The notes below the pieces were generated by a model. It was not told the origin of the DNA. It searched no databases and worked only from the letters and a program-made list of their open reading frames with translations. A DNA stretch of 64,000 nt from Sulfitobacter sp. LCG007 (lineage in GTDB: Bacteria; Pseudomonadota; Alphaproteobacteria; Rhodobacterales; Rhodobacteraceae). Location: NCBI RefSeq assembly GCF_040801785.1, contig NZ_CP161805.1, forward strand, positions 3,968,001 to 4,032,000, read 5' to 3'. The translations under genes were made by a program, and so were the position numbers. Of the stretch, positions 39,305-47,529 are shown piece by piece (within the stretch, counting starts at the first letter, position 1; every line of letters starts with the position of its first letter).

Positions 39305-39331
39305 GCATTCTCTTGCCAGCCGCTCCTGCCT

Positions 39332-39356
39332 GGCCGCCCGCACGATCCGGGCGGCC
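39332..39356 (+). terminator. Terminator hairpin after ahcY
   Basis: GGCCGCCCG and CGGGCGGCC form a perfect 9-bp stem with a 7-nt loop, 28 nt after the ahcY stop. An A-run and then T6 (39368-39373) follow rather than an immediate T tract, so efficiency is uncertain. Confidence 0.55.
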
Positions 39357-39452
39357 GGAAAAATGGCTTTTTTGCCTGGCAGGTTGCAACTAATCTCTTC
39401 CCCAAGGTCAGCACGGGCTGGCCGGCAAGCCTGGAACGGAAGGGAGCCATTC

Positions 39453-39794
39453 ATGGGCAAGAGAGATGACCTGATAGCGAAATATGCCGACGACCTGAAG
39501 AACAAGTGCGGCATGACCCCGGATATGGACCTGCTGACAAAGGTCACGATCGGCTGCGGACCATCTATCTACAGTGACGATGCCTCGACCGTCGCCGCCT
39601 CGCAGACCTCGGAGCTTGAAACGATCAAGTCAGGCTTTCTGATCAAGAAGCTGGGCATGTCGGACAGTCCGGCCCTGATGGAAGGCATCCACAAGGCCAT
39701 CGACACCTATGGAAAATCCGAGCGCAACAAGTATCGGGCGGTGTTTTATTACCTTCTGACGAAGCATTTCGGCAAGGAATCTGTCTACGGCTGA
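39453..39794 (+). CDS. DUF2853 family protein
   Basis: A 113-residue small, soluble, lysine-rich protein beginning MGKRDDLIAKYADDLKNKCG and ending YYLLTKHFGKESVYG, matching my memory of the DUF2853 family found in Rhodobacterales and some marine bacteria; function unknown. The ATG at 39453 is preceded by GGAAGGGAG. It is a stand-alone gene flanked by hairpin terminators at 39332 and 39817, so it forms its own transcription unit. Confidence 0.85.
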   Translation: MGKRDDLIAKYADDLKNKCGMTPDMDLLTKVTIGCGPSIYSDDASTVAASQTSELETIKSGFLIKKLGMSDSPALMEGIHKAIDTYGKSERNKYRAVFYYLLTKHFGKESVYG

Positions 39795-39816
39795 ATAATG
39801 CAGTTGCCATCCGCGC

Positions 39817-39847
39817 AGCGCCGCCCGAGGGGCGGCGCTTTCGATTT
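39817..39847 (+). terminator. Rho-independent terminator after the DUF2853 gene
   Basis: AGCGCCGCCC and GGGCGGCGCT form a perfect 10-bp stem with a GAG loop, followed by TTCGATTTG. It starts 22 nt after the stop codon. Confidence 0.7.
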
Positions 39848-40166
39848 GTGTCGTATTGCGGGTACTTGGTGTTTGATCGGAATGGCAATTTCCGCTAGGG
39901 CTTGACGAGGCCAGAAGGCCGGAACCGAATTCGAACACATGCGGTGGATACGGGAGCATGTGGGGCAGGAAAGGGTTCTGGCTTAGGTTCAGGGCCCTTT
40001 TCCTTCATTTTCTCTACGACGACCGGTCTACCACCCGGCTTCGCACCGGCCTGCAGTCGATGCATTACAACCGCCGCGCCGGTGGCCCGCCTCGTCGAAA
40101 CATTGCGCGCCGCCGGGCCGGGCAGGGCATCCCGTCCCGCTTTCGCCGATGCGCGGTCGTCTGGTC
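39848..40166. other. Intergenic region with no confident gene
   Basis: About 320 bp. Reading frames exist on both strands (a 70-codon plus-strand frame from ATG 39958 and a minus-strand frame running into the EVE gene), but both are arginine/proline-rich with poor start signals. I looked for tRNA, 4.5S, RNase P and 6S-like cores and recognised none. A short T-rich segment (about 40000-40015) follows an inverted-looking GGGCCC. Confidence 0.45.
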
Positions 40167-40586
40167 CTAGGCGGTCACGCCGGCCATGTCGCAGACGATC
40201 TTCCACTCTTCGTCGGTGACGGGCTGTACCGAAAGGCGCGAATTCCTTGCCAGCACCATCTCCGACAGGCGGGGATCGGCCTTGACCGCGTCAAGAGTGA
40301 CGGGGGTCTTGACCGGCATGACAGCCTTGATGTCCACACATTCCCAGCGCGCGTCGTCGGTGGAACTGTCCGGATGGGCCGGGGCGATGACCTCGACGAT
40401 GCCCACGATCGCGCGTTCGGTCTGCGAGTGATAGAAGAATCCGCGGTCGCCCACCGCCATTTCGCGCATGAAGTTCCGCGCCTGGTAATTGCGCACGCCG
40501 TCCCATTCCTCACCGGCGTCGCCCTTGGCGACCTGTTGGTCCCAGCTCCAGGTGGAGGCTTCGGATTTGAAGAGCCAGTAGGCCAT
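40167..40586 (-). CDS. EVE domain-containing protein
   Basis: A 139-residue EVE (PUA-like) domain protein, a fold that recognises modified bases in DNA or RNA. It begins MAYWLFKSEASTWSWDQQVA and contains the family hallmarks GVRNYQARNFMREMAVGDRG and FFYHSQTERAIVGIVEV. ATG 40586 overlaps the YciI stop by 1 nt. It sits downstream of gpsA-yciI, in the tsaD-gpsA-yciI-EVE operon conserved in Rhodobacterales. Confidence 0.94.
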   Translation of the reverse strand: MAYWLFKSEASTWSWDQQVAKGDAGEEWDGVRNYQARNFMREMAVGDRGFFYHSQTERAIVGIVEVIAPAHPDSSTDDARWECVDIKAVMPVKTPVTLDAVKADPRLSEMVLARNSRLSVQPVTDEEWKIVCDMAGVTA

Positions 40587-40861
40587 CAGCCGATCACCTT
40601 CTTCCATTCGGTCAACGTGACCTCGTCGAACAGCCCGGCGCGGGCGTAGGGGTCGGCCGCCGCCCAGTCCTCTGCCGCCGCCATGTCCGCGACATCGAGC
40701 ACCACCAGCGACCCGATCATCGCGCCGTCATCCCCGATCAGCGGGCCGGCCATGTGCACCGTTCCGGCGCTGGCCTTGAGATAGTCGAGATGGGCAGGGC
40801 GGTTTTCCTGCCGGACCCCGAGGGAACCGGGCTTGTCCTTTGCCACGAGGGCCACGAGCAT
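40586..40861 (-). CDS. YciI family protein
   Basis: A 91-residue alpha-beta-plait protein of the YciI family (related to YCII and muconolactone isomerase-like folds; often suspected of minor hydrolase/dehalogenase activity but generally unassigned). It starts MLVALVAKDKPGSLGVRQEN and has RPAHLDYLKASAGTVHMAGP and the family's His/Asp region. It lies 1 nt after gpsA and overlaps EVE by 1 nt. Confidence 0.92.
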   Translation of the reverse strand: MLVALVAKDKPGSLGVRQENRPAHLDYLKASAGTVHMAGPLIGDDGAMIGSLVVLDVADMAAAEDWAAADPYARAGLFDEVTLTEWKKVIG

Positions 40862-40862
40862 G

Positions 40863-41825
40863 TCATTCTTCCTTGAGCGGACGTGAGAGAAGGGCCTCGA
40901 TGGCCCCGGCGACATCCAAACGCTTTTCCACGAGACCCGCAACCGCCGAGGTGATGGGCAGGTCGAGGCCAAGGCGTGCGCCAAGCGCCTGAACCGCCAC
41001 GGCCGTATCGGCGCCCTCCACGGTCACGCCTGCCTCGAAACCGGCGTTGCGTCCGAATGCGAGGCCAAGTCTGAAGTTGCGCGACTGTTCCGAACTGCAG
41101 GTCAGCGTGAGATCCCCGAAGCCCGAGAGCCCGGCAAGCGTTTCGGGCTGCGCGCCGAGGGCGACGGCGAGGCGCTGCATCTCGGCATAGCCGCGGGTCA
41201 TCAGCGCGGCCCGCGCGCTTTCCCCAAGTCCGGCGCCGATGGCCGCCCCACAAGCGATGGCGATGACATTCTTCAGCGCGCCGCCAAGTTCGGCCCCGGT
41301 GACGTCGGTGCTTCGGTAGAGCCTCAGCGCCGGGCTCGCCAGCGCCGCCTGCAGCGTTTCGCAAAGCGCGGCGTCCCGGCAGGCGAGTGTCAGCGCCGTC
41401 GGCAGGCCCGACGCGATGTCAGCGGCAAAGCTCGGCCCGGTCAGGATCGCGGCCCGTGTTCCCGGCAGGCAGTCCTCGATCAAGGCGACAGGGCCGAGGC
41501 CGGTGCCGAGTTCCATGCCCTTGCAGCAGGCCACGAGCGTCTTCTTGCGGATGTCCTCGCCCGTCGCTTCCAGAAAACCCCGCAGTTTCTGAAGCGGGAT
41601 CGCCAGCAAGAGGGTGTCGCTGTCCCGGATCGCTGTGAGGTCGGAAGTGGCATGAAGCTCGTCCGGCAACCTGTGCCCCGGCAGACGCGCACCGTTTTCG
41701 CGGCTGTTGGCCATCGCACGCGCCTGTGCCTCGTCGCGTGACCACAGCACCACGGGTCCGTTCTGCGAGACCGATATGGCCAGAGCGGTCCCGAAGGCTC
41801 CGGCCCCCATCACGGCGACGCTCAT
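40863..41825 (-). CDS. gpsA: Glycerol-3-phosphate dehydrogenase [NAD(P)+]
   Basis: Reduces dihydroxyacetone phosphate to sn-glycerol-3-phosphate for phospholipid synthesis. The 320-residue product has the dinucleotide loop [20 protein letters not shown], the substrate region [20 protein letters not shown], the catalytic lysine in [20 protein letters not shown] and [20 protein letters not shown]. Starts with ATG 41825 overlapping the tsaD stop by 4 nt. The open frame upstream is a shadow of tsaD. Confidence 0.96.
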   Translation of the reverse strand: MSVAVMGAGAFGTALAISVSQNGPVVLWSRDEAQARAMANSRENGARLPGHRLPDELHATSDLTAIRDSDTLLLAIPLQKLRGFLEATGEDIRKKTLVACCKGMELGTGLGPVALIEDCLPGTRAAILTGPSFAADIASGLPTALTLACRDAALCETLQAALASPALRLYRSTDVTGAELGGALKNVIAIACGAAIGAGLGESARAALMTRGYAEMQRLAVALGAQPETLAGLSGFGDLTLTCSSEQSRNFRLGLAFGRNAGFEAGVTVEGADTAVAVQALGARLGLDLPITSAVAGLVEKRLDVAGAIEALLSRPLKEE

Positions 41826-42949
41826 GCCTTCGCGCCCTTCTTGCCGCCGCCCAGCATGCCGGGCTTGTTCTGGTCGAGCGGCCAGCGCGGGCGGGCCGAG
41901 AAATCCAGACCGTCGCCCGCCTGCCGGTCTGCTTCCGCGAAGGCGCGTTCGAGGGCGGCATATGCGATCATCGCGGCATTGTCGGTGCAGAGCGCCAGGG
42001 GAGGAGAGACGAAACGCACACCCACCGAGGCGGCGACATCTTCGAGCGCGGCGCGGATCGTCCGGTTCGCCGCCACCCCGCCCGCGACGCAGAAGGCGGG
42101 CCGCGCGGATCCCGGCGTCATGCACTCCGCGAGCGCGCGGCGGGACTTGGCGGCCAGCACATCCGCAACAGCGCGCTGGAACGAGGCGGCAAGATCCGCG
42201 CGATCCCTTTCCCGAAGCCCGTCATGCTCGGCCACCAACGTGTCGCGCACGCGCAGCACGGCGGTCTTGAGCCCCGAGAAGGACATGTCGCAGTCGTCGC
42301 GGTCAAGCAGCGGACGGGGCAGTGCAAAGCGCCCCGCATCGCCCTCGCGCGCGCAGGTCTCGATCGCGGGACCGCCCGGCTGGGCCAGTCCGAGCAGGCG
42401 CGCGACCTTGTCGAACGCTTCGCCGGGGGCGTCGTCGATGGTGCCGCCGACGCGTTCGAACCTGTCTGGACCGCGCACGACGAGGAGCTGGCAATGCCCT
42501 CCCGAAACCAGAAGCATCAGATAGGGAAATGCCACCCCGTCCGTAAGGCGGGGAGTCAGGGCATGGCCGGCCAGATGGTTCACCGCGAAAAGCGGCTTGC
42601 CTGTCGCCATTGCCAGACCCTTGGCGCACATGACCCCGGACAGCACCCCGCCGATCAGCCCGGGCCCGGCGGTGACCGCGAAGGCGTCGATCTGCGAAAG
42701 GTCGAGGCCGGCCGCGGCAAGAGCCTCCTCGACGGCGATGTCGATCTTCTCGGCATGGGCGCGGGCGGCGATCTCGGGCACGACGCCGCCGAAGGCAGCA
42801 TGCAGATCGGTCTGGCCCCAGACCACCGACGACAGGATTTCCGCAGATCCACCCCCGGAAGAGCGCAGCACCGCAGCCGCCGTGTCGTCGCAGCTGCTCT
42901 CGATGCCGAGTATGGTCAAAGTCCCGTCCAAGCCACTGCACCGTTGCAA
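41822..42949 (-). CDS. tsaD: tRNA N6-adenosine threonylcarbamoyltransferase TsaD
   Basis: Transfers threonylcarbamoyl to A37 of tRNAs. The 375-residue ASKHA-fold protein has [18 protein letters not shown], the iron-binding pair in [11 protein letters not shown] (HxxxH), [20 protein letters not shown] and [20 protein letters not shown]. There is no ATG at the beginning. TTG codons at 42949, 42931 and 42919 are all possible starts; the last would give MTILGIESS, closest to family N-termini. It diverges from hemD. Confidence 0.94.
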   Translation of the reverse strand: MQRCSGLDGTLTILGIESSCDDTAAAVLRSSGGGSAEILSSVVWGQTDLHAAFGGVVPEIAARAHAEKIDIAVEEALAAAGLDLSQIDAFAVTAGPGLIGGVLSGVMCAKGLAMATGKPLFAVNHLAGHALTPRLTDGVAFPYLMLLVSGGHCQLLVVRGPDRFERVGGTIDDAPGEAFDKVARLLGLAQPGGPAIETCAREGDAGRFALPRPLLDRDDCDMSFSGLKTAVLRVRDTLVAEHDGLRERDRADLAASFQRAVADVLAAKSRRALAECMTPGSARPAFCVAGGVAANRTIRAALEDVAASVGVRFVSPPLALCTDNAAMIAYAALERAFAEADRQAGDGLDFSARPRWPLDQNKPGMLGGGKKGAKA

Positions 42950-43007
42950 GCCCTCTCAACCGCAGGTAACACCGCGAGGTCCGCCAAACAATCCCGGGAG
43001 CCCGAGA

Positions 43008-43736
43008 ATGGCCGGAGCACCGATTCCGATCATCCTGACGCGCCCGGAGGGGGCGAACGAAGCCCTGCTCGAGCAGCTTTCCCACAGGGCCCGAAGACTG
43101 TTGCAGCCCATCATCAGCCCCCTGATCAGGATCGTCCGGCTCGAGACCGATCCCGACCTCTATGGCGTGGACGCGGTGATCTTCACGTCATCCAATGCTG
43201 TCCGGGCCGCACCGGAAGGCGAGAGCAGGATGGCCTTCTGCGTCGGGTCCGCGACCACCGCGCTGGCGGCAGAGCACGGTTGGCACGCCGTCGAGGCAGG
43301 CAAGGACGCCGACGAACTTGTGGAGACGCTGATGTTGCAGGAGCCGGGCAGGTTCGTGCACCTGGCCGGGCGGCATCGACGGGGACAGGTGGCCGAGAGG
43401 CTCGCGGGCGCGGGCCATGACGTCAGCATAGCGGTTCTGTACGAGCAGCGCGCGCTCGAGTTGACCGACGAGGCGCTGGAAGCGCTGTGTCGCCAGCCGG
43501 TGCCGATCCTGCCGCTTTTTTCGCCGCGAACCGCCCAGCTGTTTGCCGACCAGCTGCGCGAGGGCGATGAATTCATCCCAGTCGCCCTCAGTCGCGCCGT
43601 GGCGGGGCCCGTGATCGGGCGAGGGGGGCGCACAATTCACATCCTTGCAGCGCCAAATCTTCATGAAATGGCTAAAACCATTGAAAGAATCGCTTTCGGC
43701 CTAGCTTGGGTTGAGGGGTCATCCGGCGGCGAGTAG
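43008..43736 (+). CDS. hemD: Uroporphyrinogen-III synthase
   Basis: Closes and inverts ring D of hydroxymethylbilane to make uroporphyrinogen III, the branch point of heme, siroheme and cobalamin. The 242-residue product is of low sequence conservation but shows IPIILTRPEGANEALLEQLS, IFTSSNAVRAAPEG and the later LAGRHRRGQVAERLAGAGH and LPLFSPRTAQLFADQL blocks typical of HemD. ATG 43008 begins 58 nt from the divergent tsaD. hemC, which usually precedes hemD, is absent. mic60 and hemY follow. Confidence 0.9.
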   Translation: MAGAPIPIILTRPEGANEALLEQLSHRARRLLQPIISPLIRIVRLETDPDLYGVDAVIFTSSNAVRAAPEGESRMAFCVGSATTALAAEHGWHAVEAGKDADELVETLMLQEPGRFVHLAGRHRRGQVAERLAGAGHDVSIAVLYEQRALELTDEALEALCRQPVPILPLFSPRTAQLFADQLREGDEFIPVALSRAVAGPVIGRGGRTIHILAAPNLHEMAKTIERIAFGLAWVEGSSGGE

Positions 43737-43788
43737 ACTTTCCGGATGAACCGATGCGCTTGCGCGAAGAATCGGAAAGGTGATTGCC

Positions 43789-45123
43789 GTGGCCAAGTCG
43801 AACAAGCCGGACGAACCGAAGGCGCCGACCCCTCTGGACCAGAGCGCGGACGGAACGGATATCGATCGGCCGGAACCCGTGGATCCGGATCTGTCGCCCG
43901 AGGGAGACCGCTCTGGCCCTGATGGCTCCGAAGGCACGGTCGGGCCCGTGGCCGCCGATGGCACCGGGCGCCGCGACGAGACCGATGAAGATCGCGATGA
44001 CGACGACGGCTGGGACGAGGTGGATCACGATCCGGACGAGTCCTATGACGACGACCGGGATGTTTACGACGACGACGACGATGACGAGGACACGCCGCGT
44101 TACCGCGCGGCGGAAACCGCACATGAACCGACACCGGAATACGACGATCCCCCGGGACGGCAAAGCATCTGGCCGGCCATCCTGGGCGGCGCGATCGCGG
44201 CGGTTCTGGGCTTCGTGCTGGGCCGTGCCGAGCTGCTCGACAACTATCTGCCATCCGGTCTTCGGCGGACCGCGGTCGATGTCGCGCCGATTAGGTCCGA
44301 ACTTGAGCGGCTGAACGGTACCGTCGATGCGCAGGCGGAACGGATCGACGCGCTCGCGGCAGAGGCCGGTGCGGCTGCGGGCGACGAGGGCCTGGATGCC
44401 ATGAAGGCGACGATGACCGACCTGCAGGCAAGCCTCGAGGACCTGACCGCCCGGATCACGACGCTTGAACAGCGGCCTGTCGCGATGGAGCAGGATCTTG
44501 ACGGTCAGTCCGAGACACTGGCCAGTCTGCAACAGTCCCTCGACAGCCAGCGCGAGGCGCTCGAAGCCCAGAGACGGGAATTCGAGCAGATCAAATCCGA
44601 TCTCGAAACGGCCGAGGCCGATGCGGCGTCCGAGGCCCAGCGACTGCTTGCCCGCGCCGCGTTGACACGTGTGCTGACCGCGGTCGACACGGGCGAGTCC
44701 TTTGAGCCCGCGCTTGTCGATCTGAAGGATTCCGGCGCGATCGACGTGCCCCCCGCACTGACCGCTCTGGCGCCGCAGGGGGTGCCGACAATGGGATATC
44801 TGCGGGAAGCCTTTCCCGATGCCGCACGCGCGGCACTGGCCGCCGCGCGGTCCGATCCGGACAGCGAGAAGGGCTTTACCGGCTTCCTCAAACGCCAGCT
44901 CGGAGCACGCTCCGTCTCGCCACGAGAAGGCGATGACGCCGATGCGGTCCTTTCCCGCGCCGAGGCCTTGCTGAAGGCGGGAAACCTGTCCGGCGCGATG
45001 AACGAGATCGACACGCTGCCGCCGTCCGCCAGGGACGCCATGTCCGGCTGGATATCCGACGCCCAGACGCGGGCGGATGCGCTGACGGCCACGCAGTCCC
45101 TGTCGCAAAACCTGTCCAACTGA
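43789..45123 (+). CDS. Mitofilin/Mic60-like inner membrane protein
   Basis: Bacterial homologue of mitochondrial Mic60, which bends membranes and forms contact sites with the outer membrane. The 444-residue product has a remarkable acidic tract (residues about 63-102, mostly Asp/Glu), one membrane segment (about 127-145, SIWPAILGGAIAAVLGFVLG), a long coiled coil (about 160-290, e.g. SLQQSLDSQREALEAQRREF) and a C-terminal mitofilin-signature region. GTG 43789 is preferred because GGAAAGG is 8 nt upstream; GTG 43780 is an alternative. In operon with hemD and hemY. Confidence 0.88.
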   Translation: MAKSNKPDEPKAPTPLDQSADGTDIDRPEPVDPDLSPEGDRSGPDGSEGTVGPVAADGTGRRDETDEDRDDDDGWDEVDHDPDESYDDDRDVYDDDDDDEDTPRYRAAETAHEPTPEYDDPPGRQSIWPAILGGAIAAVLGFVLGRAELLDNYLPSGLRRTAVDVAPIRSELERLNGTVDAQAERIDALAAEAGAAAGDEGLDAMKATMTDLQASLEDLTARITTLEQRPVAMEQDLDGQSETLASLQQSLDSQREALEAQRREFEQIKSDLETAEADAASEAQRLLARAALTRVLTAVDTGESFEPALVDLKDSGAIDVPPALTALAPQGVPTMGYLREAFPDAARAALAAARSDPDSEKGFTGFLKRQLGARSVSPREGDDADAVLSRAEALLKAGNLSGAMNEIDTLPPSARDAMSGWISDAQTRADALTATQSLSQNLSN

Positions 45124-45133
45124 GGAACGCCCC

Positions 45134-46645
45134 ATGCTTTGGTCACTGGTCAAGATCGTCCTGTTCTTCTGCCTGATCGCGCTGTTGGCCATGGGGGCAG
45201 GCTATCTGCTCGAATCCAGTGGCGGGGTGCAGGTCACGGTAGCGGGAAGCGAATACACGTTCGGCCCTCTGGAATCGGTGATTGCCGCGGCTTTGCTTGT
45301 TCTGGCCGTCTGGCTTTTCCTGAAACTGATGGCACTGCTGATCGCGACGCTGCGCTTCCTCAACGGGGACGAGACCGCCCTCTCGCGCTATTTCGACCGC
45401 AACCGCGAGCGGAAGGGCTTCGAGGCGCTTTCGGAAGGGCTCATGGCTCTGGCAAGCGGCGAGGGCCGGCTGGCGATGAGCAAGGCAGCCAAGGCGGACC
45501 GCTATCTCAACAAGCCGGCGCTGACCAATCTGCTGACGGCGCAGGCCGCGGAAATGGCCGGAGACCGGCGCAAGGCGGAAGAAACCTACCGCAAGCTTGT
45601 GGCGCATGACGCGACGCGCTTCGTCGGCATCCGGGGTGTGATGAAGCAGAAGCTGGCGGAAGGCGATACCGAAACGGCGATGAAGCTGGCCGAGAAGGCG
45701 TTCGCGCTCAAGCCCAAGCACGAAGAGACGCAGGATGTGCTGCTGCGCCTGCAGGCCGAGAAGCACGACTGGGAGGGAGCCCGGCGCACGCTCAACGCCA
45801 AGCTGAAATACGGCAGCCTGCCGCGCGACGTCCACAAGCGTCGCGATGCGGTTCTGGCGCTGTCGGAAGCCAAGGATGTCTTCGACGAAGGCAAGAGCAT
45901 CGAGGCGCGGGAGGCCGCGATCGCGGCGAACAAGCAGTCGCCCGACCTGATACCGGCTGCCGTCATGGCCGCGCGAAGCTACATCGATCAGGGCAACACG
46001 CGCTATGCGGCGCGGATCCTCAAGAAGGCGTGGGACGCGCATCCCCATCCCGATCTCGCGGCGGCCTTCGCCTCGATCGCGCCGGACGAGACGCCGGAGG
46101 CGCGGATCAAGCGTTTCAACACCTTGACCCGTATCCATCCCGACAATCCGGAAACGCGCATGCTTCTGGCTGAGCTCAACATCGCCGCAGAAGATTTTCC
46201 GGCGGCGCGGCGCGCGCTGGGCAAGCTGGTCGAGACCGATCCCACGGTCCGGTCCGTCACCCTGATGGCCGCCATCGAACGCGGCGAAGGGGCACCCGAC
46301 ACTGTGGTGAAGGGATGGCTGGCCCGGGCGTTGACAGTATCGCGGGGGCCGCAATGGATCTGCGAGAACTGCCAGCACATCCATACCAGCTGGACGCCGG
46401 TGTGCGAAAACTGCGCGGGCTTCGACACTCTCGCCTGGAAGACGCCGCCGCGATCCGAGCTGGCGATGCCGGGCGGTGTCCAGATGCTGCCGCTGATCGT
46501 CGGCGCGCTGGAAGAGCCCGCGCCGGATCCGGTGGCGGTTGCGGATCACGACGCGGTCGCGGAGGCAGAGGTGGTCGGCGAAAGCGATCCGGCCGCGCCT
46601 GTCGCTACGGATGCGGAAACCTCCGAGGAGCGGACGCGCGGCTAG
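45134..46645 (+). CDS. HemY N-terminal domain (TPR) membrane protein
   Basis: A 503-residue HemY_N family protein; despite the name it is not the protoporphyrinogen oxidase. Two N-terminal membrane segments (about residues 3-25 and 46-68) precede a long helical TPR-like region (e.g. YRKLVAHDATRFVGIRGVMK). Near residues 412-440 is a zinc-ribbon-like pair CENC ... CENC (WICENCQHIHTSWTPVCENC) as seen in lipopolysaccharide-assembly LapB. Starts 11 nt after mic60. It converges on the IclR gene with a 4-nt overlap. Confidence 0.88.
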   Translation: MLWSLVKIVLFFCLIALLAMGAGYLLESSGGVQVTVAGSEYTFGPLESVIAAALLVLAVWLFLKLMALLIATLRFLNGDETALSRYFDRNRERKGFEALSEGLMALASGEGRLAMSKAAKADRYLNKPALTNLLTAQAAEMAGDRRKAEETYRKLVAHDATRFVGIRGVMKQKLAEGDTETAMKLAEKAFALKPKHEETQDVLLRLQAEKHDWEGARRTLNAKLKYGSLPRDVHKRRDAVLALSEAKDVFDEGKSIEAREAAIAANKQSPDLIPAAVMAARSYIDQGNTRYAARILKKAWDAHPHPDLAAAFASIAPDETPEARIKRFNTLTRIHPDNPETRMLLAELNIAAEDFPAARRALGKLVETDPTVRSVTLMAAIERGEGAPDTVVKGWLARALTVSRGPQWICENCQHIHTSWTPVCENCAGFDTLAWKTPPRSELAMPGGVQMLPLIVGALEEPAPDPVAVADHDAVAEAEVVGESDPAAPVATDAETSEERTRG

Positions 46646-47412
46646 AATGCACCAGCGCGTTCGAGGGTGCTTGCGCAGGCCTGCATGAGGCCGAGATGGC
46701 GCATGATGTCGCCGTCGCCCTGTTCCGAGACGCCAAGGGCCATCGCGGCGCCGTCCGGCACACGCAAGGGTACCGCCAGGCCGGTTGCGCCCGCTTCGAA
46801 CTCGCCGCTTACCATGGACCATCCCTGCGCGGCCGCCGTCGCCACCGAGCGCGCGATGGCGAGGCGATCAAGTTCGGTTCTCGCGGTGTGCCGCACCAGC
46901 TCGCTGCGTCGGATCACTTCGCGCGCCTCCTGCGCGGGGCGGCATCCCAGCAGCATGCGACCGATCGCCGTATGCAGCGTCGGTAGCCGGCTTCCCACGG
47001 TGAAACCAAGCGATATCGCCGACGTCCGGTGCGTGGATTGCGCGATCAGCAGGGCCGATTCGCCATCCAGCGTTGCAAGCGAAATGCTGCTGCCCAATTC
47101 TTCGGCATAGCTGTTGAGCACCGGCTGGATCACCGATCCGACGCGGTTGGCCCGCAGGTAGGCGCCCGCATGCCCCAGAATGCGCGGTGTCAGGCGGAAG
47201 GTCCTGCCGGTCCTTTCGAGATACCCCAGATGCACCAGCGTCACCACGAGGCGGCGGACCGAGGCGCGGTCGAGGCCCGTGATCTCGACGATCCGGGGCA
47301 TGCCGAGGTCGCGATGCGCATCGTCGAAGGCGGCGAGCACCGCCAGCCCCTTCACGAGTGTGGTGGAGATATCGCGCGGCGCGATGGGCTCGGCCGGGTT
47401 TCTGGCACTCAC
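46642..47412 (-). CDS. IclR family transcriptional regulator (PcaU/PobR-like)
   Basis: A 256-residue regulator with an N-terminal winged HTH (TTLVKGLAVLAAFDDAHRDL, GLDRASVRRLVVTLVHLGYL) and a C-terminal IclR effector domain (SISLATLDGESALLIAQSTH, GRMLLGCRPAQEAREVIRRS). This subgroup controls aromatic catabolism (beta-ketoadipate pathway) in other bacteria. It diverges from a Rieske oxygenase and a glutamine-synthetase-like gene, which are its likely targets. An ATAAC-N9-GTTAT dyad lies in the gap. Confidence 0.93.
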   Translation of the reverse strand: MSARNPAEPIAPRDISTTLVKGLAVLAAFDDAHRDLGMPRIVEITGLDRASVRRLVVTLVHLGYLERTGRTFRLTPRILGHAGAYLRANRVGSVIQPVLNSYAEELGSSISLATLDGESALLIAQSTHRTSAISLGFTVGSRLPTLHTAIGRMLLGCRPAQEAREVIRRSELVRHTARTELDRLAIARSVATAAAQGWSMVSGEFEAGATGLAVPLRVPDGAAMALGVSEQGDGDIMRHLGLMQACASTLERAGAF

Positions 47413-47463
47413 GCGTTGCTCCCGCTTGACAAGAAGACGGCAAGATCGAATTCTGGTGATTAT

Positions 47464-47482
47464 ATAACCGTTCGTGCGTTAT
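47464..47482. promoter_or_regulatory. Candidate IclR operator (ATAAC-N9-GTTAT dyad)
   Basis: ATAAC at 47464-47468 and GTTAT at 47478-47482 form a 5+9+5 inverted repeat immediately upstream of a TTGACA-like -35 hexamer (47483-47488) for the Rieske gene. The layout fits an IclR operator; not proven. Confidence 0.5.
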
Positions 47483-47529
47483 TTGACAATCGTCGGTGAC
47501 AGGTCCCAGCATTCCGCGGAGCGACTCCG

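Noticed and set aside
39895-40206. 103-codon minus-strand and 70-codon plus-strand frames between the DUF2853 and EVE genes
   Set aside because: Poor start sites, low-complexity Arg/Pro content and overlap with the EVE gene; not enough to call a gene.
45143-46822. 559-codon minus-strand frame across the HemY-type gene
   Set aside because: Antisense shadow; the plus-strand gene has membrane segments, TPR helices and CENC motifs.
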